Below are positions 1 through 5,553 of a stretch of DNA of 7,865 bases, one piece after another. The stretch lies in assembly GCA_003219355.1 (NCBI GenBank), contig QHOQ01000184.1, positions 9,788 through 17,652 of the forward strand, read 5' to 3'. Each line of letters starts with the position of its first letter. Positions within the stretch are counted from its first letter, which is position 1. The DNA comes from Verrucomicrobiota bacterium. GTDB lineage: Bacteria; Verrucomicrobiota; Verrucomicrobiia; Chthoniobacterales; UBA10450. The notes under the pieces were generated by a model. That model saw only the letters and a program-made list of their open reading frames with translations. It was not told the DNA's origin and did no database searches. Both the position numbers and the translations under genes were made by a program.

Positions 1-1
1 C

Positions 2-199
2 AAACTGCGCAGCAAAGGTATTATCCACCTCAACGGGAGGGATCGCGGCGATTTGCGCGTGCGGTTACTCGTGGAGGTGCCGTCCCGCTTGAATGCAGAA
101 CAACGGCGCAAACTCGAGGAGTTCGCCGCACTTTGCGGTGAAGAAAACACGCCTATGCGCAAGAGCTTTTTCGAACGCGCGAAGGAATTTTTCAAGTAA
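2..199 (+). CDS. dnaJ: DnaJ (Hsp40) co-chaperone, C-terminal end only
   Basis: This is the last 65 codons of a gene that begins before the window; the TAA stop is at 197-199. The protein reads KLRSKGIIHLNGRDRGDL, then RVRLLVEVPSRL, and ends with FFERAKEFFK. This matches the end of the second C-terminal beta-sandwich domain of DnaJ ('GKGvp...rGDl.v.v.VevP..Ls..Q...L') followed by the usual short helical tail with 'ksFf.k.K.ff'. DnaJ delivers unfolded clients to DnaK and stimulates its ATPase in the cytoplasm. The J domain and zinc fingers lie outside the window, so a CbpA-type relative cannot be excluded, although the tail is typical of DnaJ proper. It lies upstream of the lyase and rsmE on the same strand; dnaJ and rsmE are neighbours in a number of bacteria. 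Confidence 0.85.
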   Translation, partial: KLRSKGIIHLNGRDRGDLRVRLLVEVPSRLNAEQRRKLEEFAALCGEENTPMRKSFFERAKEFFK

Positions 200-295
200 A
201 AGGATTCGGGTTTCAGAGTTCGGGTTGAGTATTCAAACTAGCTGAAGTCGTCACTGTGAACGCTTAACTGCCAAACCCTGCCGCTTGTCTCAAGG

Positions 296-1159
296 ATGCT
301 TAACGATCCTGTCAAACTGATCGAATGTCCCCGCGACGCCTGGCAGGGTCTCAGGAAACAAATCCCGACAGAACTAAAAGTGCGCTATCTTTGCGCGCTA
401 ATCGAGGCGGGGTTCAAACACATCGATGCCGTAAGCTTCGTCTCTCCCAAGGCCATTCCACAGATGGCGGACAGCGAAAAGGTGTTGGAGCAAATGGGTC
501 CGCCCCAGAATTTCGAAATCATCGGCATTGTCGTGAACGAGAGGGGTGCGGAACGCGCTATTGCAACCCAGGCCGTGACCACCCTTGGCTATCCCTATTC
601 CATCTCGGCGACCTTTTTGCAAAAAAACCAGAATCAGACGCACGACGAATGCTACAAAGCTTTACAGTCAATCAAAACAAGAGCTGATGAGTCGGGCCTC
701 GGCATGGTTGTTTATGTTTCCATGGCATTCGGCAACCCGTATGGCGATCCCTGGGATCAAGGCAAGGTCAATGAGGCAATTGAAAAAATCGCCAAGCTTG
801 CGATCCGGTCTATCTCGCTGGCAGACACGGTCGGTATTGCCGGTTCCGATCTGATCAGCCGGGTGGTAAAATCGGTAACCAGCCAATACGCCGGCTACGA
901 CTTTGGTGTGCATATGCACGGCACGCGCAACGACGCTTCAGTCAAAGTGCTCGCCGCATACGACGCGGGTTGCCGCCGCTTCGACTCGGCCATGGGTGGC
1001 CTCGGCGGATGCCCCTTCGCGCAGGACACACTGATCGGGAACATTCCGACAGAGAGCGTAATCGAGGCGCTTAAACAACGGGGGGTGGAGCTGCCGGTAG
1101 GCAAATCGTTGCAGAATCTGCTGGCGATGAATTCGCTCATCGCATCCAACTATCAGTAA
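296..1159 (+). CDS. HMG-CoA lyase family enzyme (DRE-TIM metallolyase)
   Basis: A 287-residue TIM-barrel enzyme, close to the usual length for 3-hydroxy-3-methylglutaryl-CoA lyase. Known members cleave HMG-CoA to acetyl-CoA and acetoacetate in leucine or ketone-body catabolism. Visible active-site elements are R13-D14 in 'ECPRDAWQ' (GPRDGLQ in the classical enzyme), 'SFVSPKAIPQMAD' at 47-59, the metal-binding pair H206 and H208 in 'VHMHGT', the signature 'GGLGGCPFA' at 234-242 with catalytic C239, and N249 in 'GNIPTE'. The residue equivalent to human Glu72 is D44. The 'ECPRDA', 'AFGNPYGDPW' and 'CRRFD' stretches resemble, from memory, the variant common in Bacteroidetes. Its substrate is therefore less certain than the family. 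The ATG at 296 is the only sensible start because a stop lies in frame at 257; AAGG abuts the ATG, too close for a normal ribosome site. No other leucine-pathway gene is visible nearby. It follows dnaJ by 96 bp and precedes rsmE by 54 bp. Confidence 0.83.
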   Translation: MLNDPVKLIECPRDAWQGLRKQIPTELKVRYLCALIEAGFKHIDAVSFVSPKAIPQMADSEKVLEQMGPPQNFEIIGIVVNERGAERAIATQAVTTLGYPYSISATFLQKNQNQTHDECYKALQSIKTRADESGLGMVVYVSMAFGNPYGDPWDQGKVNEAIEKIAKLAIRSISLADTVGIAGSDLISRVVKSVTSQYAGYDFGVHMHGTRNDASVKVLAAYDAGCRRFDSAMGGLGGCPFAQDTLIGNIPTESVIEALKQRGVELPVGKSLQNLLAMNSLIASNYQ

Positions 1160-1176
1160 AGAAATCAGGTTGCTTG

Positions 1177-1212
1177 TCCTATAAGTCCTATTGGCCCTAT
1201 CGGTCATATCAC
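1177..1212 (+). repeat. Degenerate 9-bp tandem repeat, four copies, before rsmE
   Basis: Four consecutive 9-base units are TCCTATAAG, TCCTATTGG, CCCTATCGG and TCATATCAC, giving a consensus near TCCTATNGG. They fill most of the 54-bp gap between the lyase and rsmE and end one base before the rsmE ATG, where a Shine-Dalgarno sequence would normally sit. The consensus contains CCTATNGG, close to the self-complementary CCTATAGG. The repeat is seen directly; any role is unknown. Confidence 0.7.
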
Positions 1213-1213
1213 C

Positions 1214-1960
1214 ATGCATCGCTTCTACATCTCACCGGAGAATTGGAATCGAGGCGCGCTCGCGTTGACCGGATCGGAAGCCCATCACGCGCGCGATGTC
1301 TTGCGCGTTAAGCGCGGCGAGAAGCTTGTTCTTTTCAACGGACGCGGGCACGAAATCACTGCTGAGATTGTCGATTTCAACGGCGATGAAATTCAATTGC
1401 GCAAATTACACGAGGCGGAAACGCCGCCGCTGCGCTGCCGAATCATTCTTGGGCAAGCGATTCCGAAGGGGAAAAACATGGAGTTGATCGTGCAGAAGGC
1501 GGTTGAGATCGGGGCAGCCGAGATTGCGCCGATCATTTCTGATCGCACTATCGTACATGTCGATCCTGAAAGCGCCGCACAGAAGCAGGCGAAATGGCAG
1601 CAGATTGCGATCGAGGCTGCCAAGCAATGCGGCCAGAACTGGCTACCGCGCGTTCACGCGCCGTGTAGTCTCGGCAAGTTTTTTACTGCCTCTGCGACAT
1701 TCGATCTGCACTTGGTCGGTTCGCTTCAGCCCGGTGCGCAACATTTGAAAAGAATCCTCGCTGATTACTCTAGCGAGCATCGACACCTTCCCGACAGCGT
1801 CTTGATGCTTATCGGGCCGGAAGGCGATTTCACGCCCGCGGAGCTCGCGCTAGCCCGCCGCCATGGGTGCCAGCCAATTACGCTCGGCCCGATTATCCTG
1901 CGAGTGGAGACCGCCGCGATCTATTGTCTGAGCGTTCTTTCCTACGAATTGCTGATGTAG
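1214..1960 (+). CDS. rsmE: 16S rRNA (uracil-1498-N3)-methyltransferase RsmE
   Basis: A 248-residue protein, full length for the family. RsmE uses S-adenosylmethionine to methylate N3 of U1498 in 16S rRNA within the small ribosomal subunit. Residues 1-70 form the PUA-like RNA-binding domain, with 'HRFYIS' at the N-terminus and 'EAHHARDVLRVKRGE' at 22-36. The rest is the SPOUT (knotted) methyltransferase domain: 'KGKNMELIVQKAVEIGAAEI' at 85-104, 'EAAKQCGQ' at 134-141, 'IGPEGDF' at 200-206, and the cofactor-knot motif 'LGPIILRVETA' at 224-234. The last motif is usually LGxRILRxETA, so the first arginine is isoleucine here while the second is kept. The ATG start is followed at once by the typical N-terminal sequence. 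No ribosome-binding site is visible because the 9-bp repeat occupies the upstream space. It is probably co-transcribed with the preceding two genes and is convergent with the greA-like gene. Confidence 0.95.
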   Translation: MHRFYISPENWNRGALALTGSEAHHARDVLRVKRGEKLVLFNGRGHEITAEIVDFNGDEIQLRKLHEAETPPLRCRIILGQAIPKGKNMELIVQKAVEIGAAEIAPIISDRTIVHVDPESAAQKQAKWQQIAIEAAKQCGQNWLPRVHAPCSLGKFFTASATFDLHLVGSLQPGAQHLKRILADYSSEHRHLPDSVLMLIGPEGDFTPAELALARRHGCQPITLGPIILRVETAAIYCLSVLSYELLM

Positions 1961-1964
1961 CGGC

Positions 1965-1977
1965 GCTTCTGCGAAGC
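1965..1977. terminator. Possible short stem-loop between convergent genes
   Basis: GCTTC, loop TGC, GAAGC forms a 5-bp stem with a 3-base loop, five bases after the rsmE stop and within the 55-bp gap to the convergent greA-like gene. Position suits a bidirectional terminator. The stem is short and has no T-run on either strand, so this is weak. Confidence 0.25.
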
Positions 1978-2015
1978 ATTGCCTTAATTGTCGGCAGCCA
2001 CGCTATTCGGCGAAA

Positions 2016-3908
2016 TCATTCGGCGATCGCTACTTCGATGGCAGGCATTTCGTTAAGAGCCGCGGCTGGCTCGGTCTTGTCCGGTTGCACGGGTTTGATT
2101 GACACAATTGTAAATTGAGCCGCACCGTGATCGGTGTTGAGGGAGATAGCTTTACCAATCTTGTGCCCGAGCAACGCTTGGCCGATCGCTGTTTGGTATG
2201 AAATAATGTGCCGATCTGGATCGCCGTCCCACGCGCCGAGAATGGTGTAGGTTTCTTCCTTATTCGTCTCCATGGCGCGCAGGGTGACGATTGTGCCGAT
2301 TGAAACCCGCGACGTATCGACGTTTTCAAATGACGTTCCGCGCGCATTGTGCAGCATTTGTTCGAGTTCAGCTTTGCGACGCATCAACACGCTTTGCATT
2401 TGTTTCGCTGCTTTGAATTCAAAATTTTCGCTCAGATCGCCATAGGACCTTGCGATCGCGATTTCCTTGCGGTTCTCCGGAATTTTGGTTTTGACGAGCT
2501 CTTCGTATTCCCCTTTACGTTTTTCGAGACTACTCCACGAAACGATTAACGACGCAGTCTTTTCTTGCGCTTGTGCGCCTGTGATCATGCTTTCCAGTCC
2601 TGGATAAACTTTGACGATTCGTCCCAGAAGCGAGCGTTTGGTCAATTCGTCAAACAACGGGCTGAGTTGAAGCCGCCGCACGGCATCGCGGGCAACTCCG
2701 ACATCGCCATCTGCAAATATCTTTCCAACCAACTGGCGATCCTCAACAAGCGCGCGCTGCAACTTGCTGCCGCGACTGGGGGCATTGTGCTGTTCGCGTT
2801 CCAGTGCCGCCAAAATCGCACTAAATAGTGCCGGATTGATCAGATCGCTCCAGCGCTCTCGTTCGCTACATAACCAGACCAGCATCTCACTTGTGGCGGA
2901 ATGTTCGCGAATGCTGCGTTCGAGCATTGTTTTCACTTCTGCGTGTTGGCCCGCGTCGCTAAACACGCGCGCTATTTGCCCGATCATGCGACCGTGACTT
3001 CCCTGCATCAATTGCAAAGCACGTTCGGTCCAGCGAGGCCCGAGCACGGCCGGTAGCGCTTGCAAAACCTTTTTCTCTTTTGCCGCCGGTAATTTCGGCA
3101 AGATCGACATCAATCGCTTCTCTTCATCAAGGATCAGTTTTGAAAGTGTTAAACCGACGTGCGTTGTGTGGAGCAGGGGAACGCGCTCGAGTAAATCGTC
3201 GCGCGCGATGACTAGCTCGAAAGCGAGAGCTGGGTGCATTTTCTGATTGCGCGCTGCCACGTTCTCGATCGACGCCACAACCAACTGCAGTTGTTTCTCG
3301 GATCCTTTGAATTGCTGGTGAAATTTTAGAATTTGCTCGAGCGCGGCGATTTGCTCTTTCGGCTGCCGCGCCTTGTTGAAAGAAGCAATTAGCTCGTCAG
3401 TGTGCGACACGCCTTCGCCGCGCAGTTGGATTGAGTCGGTCTTTTTTGCAGGGACCGAGAAAGCGCCGCTCGCTTTGAGCAATTTCTTCGTGGATTCCCA
3501 CCAACGTTTCCATTCCGCCTCGATGAAAACGTCGCCGATGAGCCATTCGCTGATCTGCGCGACCGTCGCCTGTCCACTGAAACTTTCGACAATATTGCGT
3601 ACGACTGCCACAGGATTTTCCGTGGCGAGTTTTTTGATCGATATCAGATCGTTTGCCTTGCGGACCAAGAAATGCTCGGTTGAGAGTGACGTAAGATTCT
3701 CCGCCGCGTACTGGGCCTGCATGGGATGCGATTTCTTGCCCGCAAAGTCGATCACGATCTGATTGAGGAGAAGGTTCCACTCGGTCACGCGACCGAATCC
3801 CCAGCTCTTGTGCAAACAAAATGTCCCCGGCTTCAATTTTTCCAGCTGCTCGGCGCCTTTTGCACTGAGCTTTCCCGATTCAACAAGTTTCTCCAGCTCC
3901 GGCTCCAT
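2016..3908 (-). CDS. Long GreA-type transcript cleavage factor with N-terminal Tudor/KOW-like and helical extension
   Basis: A 630-residue protein, about four times the length of ordinary GreA (about 160). Residues 465-605 are a complete GreA. The coiled-coil finger contains 'ARSYGDLSENFEF' (486-498) with tip acidic residues D491 and E494, matching the D and E that coordinate the catalytic magnesium. The FKBP-like domain follows, with 'VSIGTIVTL' near 535-543 and 'ISYQTAIGQALLGHKIGK' at 569-586. GreA enters the RNA polymerase secondary channel and stimulates cleavage of backtracked transcripts. The N-terminus (about 26-75), with 'KPGTFCLHKSWGFGRV' and 'IDFAGKKSHPM', resembles small beta-barrel Tudor/KOW domains such as the UvrD/PcrA tail; this is by pattern only. 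Residues 80-460 look helical, with 'EWKRWWESTKKLLKASGAF' at 132-150 and repeat-like helices after 180. The frame stays open to a GTG at 4049, but that overlaps terC, so the ATG at 3908 (MEPELEKL) is preferred; an ATG at 3923 is the alternative. The last residues (about 606-630) are low complexity. Chlamydial GreA is, from memory, similarly long. Confidence 0.88.
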   Translation of the reverse strand: MEPELEKLVESGKLSAKGAEQLEKLKPGTFCLHKSWGFGRVTEWNLLLNQIVIDFAGKKSHPMQAQYAAENLTSLSTEHFLVRKANDLISIKKLATENPVAVVRNIVESFSGQATVAQISEWLIGDVFIEAEWKRWWESTKKLLKASGAFSVPAKKTDSIQLRGEGVSHTDELIASFNKARQPKEQIAALEQILKFHQQFKGSEKQLQLVVASIENVAARNQKMHPALAFELVIARDDLLERVPLLHTTHVGLTLSKLILDEEKRLMSILPKLPAAKEKKVLQALPAVLGPRWTERALQLMQGSHGRMIGQIARVFSDAGQHAEVKTMLERSIREHSATSEMLVWLCSERERWSDLINPALFSAILAALEREQHNAPSRGSKLQRALVEDRQLVGKIFADGDVGVARDAVRRLQLSPLFDELTKRSLLGRIVKVYPGLESMITGAQAQEKTASLIVSWSSLEKRKGEYEELVKTKIPENRKEIAIARSYGDLSENFEFKAAKQMQSVLMRRKAELEQMLHNARGTSFENVDTSRVSIGTIVTLRAMETNKEETYTILGAWDGDPDRHIISYQTAIGQALLGHKIGKAISLNTDHGAAQFTIVSIKPVQPDKTEPAAALNEMPAIEVAIAE

Positions 3909-3990
3909 GCGAATCGCACACATTACGATGAAGAATTTGCTTCGCGAGAGAAAACTCTGATTGCAGGCGTTTACGATTGCGGTAACGCGT

Positions 3991-4007
3991 CTGCCGTGAA
4001 ACGGTAG
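3991..4007 (+). promoter_or_regulatory. Hairpin in the leader directly before terC
   Basis: CTGCCGT, loop GAA, ACGGTAG forms a 7-bp stem (six Watson-Crick pairs and one G-T) ending six bases before the GTG start at 4014. No Shine-Dalgarno sequence is visible there, so the hairpin occupies the usual ribosome-binding region. It might tune translation. Nothing resembling the conserved yybP-ykoY (manganese) riboswitch core, which controls some terC homologues, could be recognised. The hairpin is seen; a regulatory role is inference. Confidence 0.3.
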
Positions 4008-4013
4008 CGCCCC

Positions 4014-4949
4014 GTGACAACCAGTATTTGGTTTTGGATCGCCTTTCACTTCGGCGTCTTCATCGCGCTGATTGTCGATCTTGTCAGCTTTAAGCGGCGG
4101 GATCGCGAGCTGAGCATGCGCGCGGCCGCGCGACGCAGCTTGATCTGGATCGTGCTTTCGCTCCTTTTTAACCTGCTCGTGTGGAAATTGCGTGGACCGG
4201 AGAAGGGCCTCGAATTTCTCACCGGTTACCTCATCGAATATTCACTGAGCGTCGATAACATCTTCGTTTTTGTGTTGATTTTTGCTTATTTTCGCGTGCC
4301 GCCGCGCGCGCAGCATCGCGTCCTCGTCTGGGGGATTGTCGGCGCCCTTGTCATGCGCGGAGTCATGATCTTGTGCGGTATCGCTTTGGTGCAACGTTTT
4401 CATTTTGTTCTCTATCTGTTCGGCCTGTTCCTCCTGATCACTGCGTTGCGAATGTTTTTCGGCAAACATGAACGGCGCGATTTCGGGGAAAGTTGGGTGA
4501 TCCGGGTATGCCGCCGCGCGTTTCCGATTACGAACGAATTCTATGACGAGCACTTCAAAGCGCGCGTGGATGGCCGCTGGATGCTGACCCCGCTCGCCCT
4601 CGCGCTGATCGCGATCGACATCATGGATCTCATCTTCGCGGTCGATTCGATTCCCGCAGTCTTCGCCATCACACAGGACCCATTTATTGTCTATACTTCA
4701 AACATTTGCGCGATCATCGGCTTGCGATCGCTCTACTTTCTGCTCGCGCGTTTGATAGATCGTTTCATTTATCTGCAAACGGGGCTCGCGTTCATCCTCG
4801 GCTTCGTGGGGATCAAAATGATCGTCGCGGATTATTACCCGATTTCTAACTGGATCTCGTTGGGGGTCATTGTGCTCGTCCTGGCTGTGACGATCACAAT
4901 TTCGATGATCGTGACAGAGCGCCGTGCCGCGGCCGGCAATCGAAAATAA
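4014..4949 (+). CDS. TerC/Alx-family integral membrane protein
   Basis: A 311-residue membrane protein of the TerC family, normal in length. E. coli Alx is implicated in manganese export, and Bacillus TerC homologues have been linked to metal supply for secreted proteins; older annotation is tellurite resistance. About eight hydrophobic segments are visible, near 5-25, 42-58, 68-93, 103-126, 130-148, 191-219, 225-248 and 280-302. Signature motifs are 'GYLIEYSLSVDNIFVF' at 71-86 (acidic E75 and D81) and 'AIDIMDLIFAVDSIPAVFAI' at 200-219 (D202, D205, D211), followed by 'TSNICAIIGLRSLYFLL'. In E. coli Alx the position equivalent to D202 is glutamate, a conservative change. The start is GTG because an in-frame TAG lies at 4005. 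It is divergent from the greA-like gene, and the next gene follows 49 bp downstream. The ion transported cannot be read from the sequence. Confidence 0.9.
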   Translation: MTTSIWFWIAFHFGVFIALIVDLVSFKRRDRELSMRAAARRSLIWIVLSLLFNLLVWKLRGPEKGLEFLTGYLIEYSLSVDNIFVFVLIFAYFRVPPRAQHRVLVWGIVGALVMRGVMILCGIALVQRFHFVLYLFGLFLLITALRMFFGKHERRDFGESWVIRVCRRAFPITNEFYDEHFKARVDGRWMLTPLALALIAIDIMDLIFAVDSIPAVFAITQDPFIVYTSNICAIIGLRSLYFLLARLIDRFIYLQTGLAFILGFVGIKMIVADYYPISNWISLGVIVLVLAVTITISMIVTERRAAAGNRK

Positions 4950-4985
4950 AGTGTTGCTTTCATCATTCAAAATCTGGTTAGCTAT

Positions 4986-4993
4986 GGGGAAGG
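4986..4993 (+). promoter_or_regulatory. Ribosome binding site deciding the 4999 start
   Basis: GGGGAAGG lies five bases before the ATG at 4999. It is the best Shine-Dalgarno match at any gene start in the window, and it supports this start over the longer open frame that begins inside the end of terC at 4924. Confidence 0.6.
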
Positions 4994-4998
4994 CCTTT

Positions 4999-5409
4999 AT
5001 GAAGAATCTAATTCTAATTGTCATCGCGTTAGTCCTCGGACTTGTCGGAAGTTCATTGGCGGATATCCAGGATCCGCCGGCGAACGATTATGGGCCAACG
5101 CGAAAACTTGGTCGTGGCCTCTCCAATTTTTTCCTGGCGCCGGCTGAAATTTTCGTGACCGTTACGACAGTCAACACGTATGACGGCAACTCCGCGGCGT
5201 TCGGTTATGGCATGGTGCGCGGAATCGGGCGCTCAGCCACAAGACACGTTGCTGGCTTTCTTGAGGTTGTGCTCGCGCCGTTTCCCGCATGGCGCGAAAG
5301 TTACTACCCACTGCTGCCGAGCGATATTCCATACATTCACGCTGGCTATTCAGAATTTCCACCTGAGCTCGGCAACGAATCGAAATATCCCTACGTGCGG
5401 AATTATTAA
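4999..5409 (+). CDS. Small secreted protein, TIGR04073-like (exosortase-associated family)
   Basis: A 136-residue protein with a signal peptide: MKN, a hydrophobic run from about residue 4 to 16, and a plausible signal peptidase I site after SSLA (residue 21). There is no lipobox cysteine. The mature part begins with 'YGPTRKLGRGLSNFFLAPAE' (31-50), continues with a glycine-rich 'AAFGYGMVRGIGRSATRHVAG' region around 66-86, and then 'EVVLAPFP' and 'SYYPLLPSDIP'. This order (KLGRGLSN..., G-rich middle, R..AG..E..laPfP, Y.Pl) fits, from memory, family TIGR04073, described as putative exosortase-associated and found mostly in Verrucomicrobia. Its biochemical function is unknown, and no exosortase or PEP-CTERM gene is in the window. 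The start was chosen for its strong ribosome site and signal peptide. It may be co-transcribed with terC. An envelope location is likely. Confidence 0.75.
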   Translation: MKNLILIVIALVLGLVGSSLADIQDPPANDYGPTRKLGRGLSNFFLAPAEIFVTVTTVNTYDGNSAAFGYGMVRGIGRSATRHVAGFLEVVLAPFPAWRESYYPLLPSDIPYIHAGYSEFPPELGNESKYPYVRNY

Positions 5410-5413
5410 GAAA

Positions 5414-5431
5414 GATAGGCACTTGCCTATC
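5414..5431. terminator. Perfect stem-loop just after the TIGR04073-like gene
   Basis: GATAGGC, loop ACTT, GCCTATC is a perfect 7-bp inverted repeat beginning four bases after the TAA stop. No T-run follows, so it is either a weak terminator, an mRNA 3'-end stabiliser or a protein-binding palindrome. Its place at the end of the terC cluster makes a 3'-end role most likely. Confidence 0.4.
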
Positions 5432-5496
5432 ATGACTGAACGGCATTAGGCCTGCCGCGATCAAGGAAAATCTGGAAAGAGATCCGTCCCCTCGTA

Positions 5497-5524
5497 TTGA
5501 CGGCGCTCAGTGGCGATGTACAAG
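5497..5524 (+). promoter_or_regulatory. Possible sigma70-type promoter for the hybrid kinase
   Basis: TTGACG (5497-5502) and TACAAG (5519-5524) are separated by 16 bases. They lie upstream of an AAGG (5540-5543) that is 10 bases before the kinase ATG at 5554. The -35 is good and the -10 is poor. This is inferred from consensus only. Confidence 0.25.
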
Positions 5525-5553
5525 ATATGGCGACACGCTAAGGCTGTCGAGCG

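Noticed and set aside
205..226. Direct repeat TTCGGGTT (205-212 and 219-226) after dnaJ
   Set aside because: Two short copies in a 96-base gap are easily explained by chance, with no further copies or structure.
3909..4013. yybP-ykoY manganese riboswitch upstream of terC
   Set aside because: The 105-base leader shows no recognisable conserved core of that class; only a simple hairpin near the start codon is visible.
3909..4049. Extension of the greA-like gene to a GTG at 4049 (677 residues)
   Set aside because: It would overlap the start of divergent terC by 36 bases, and the added residues have no family resemblance. The ATG at 3908 begins the conserved-looking MEPELEKL segment.
4242..4553. 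Antisense open frame of 103 residues inside terC, and similar frames opposite other genes
   Set aside because: These are shadows of clear coding genes. Their translations are rich in charged or arginine-heavy sequence with no motifs and no ribosome sites.
4954..4984. Promoter-like TTGCTT and TAGCTA before the TIGR04073-like gene
   Set aside because: The spacing is 19 bases, and a start point about seven bases after the -10 would fall inside the ribosome binding site at 4986-4993, cutting it. It is not convincing as the promoter.
4924..4998. Longer form of the TIGR04073-like protein starting inside terC
   Set aside because: The extra 25 residues overlap the end of terC and would put charged residues before the signal peptide. 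The ATG at 4999 has a strong ribosome site and a standard signal sequence.
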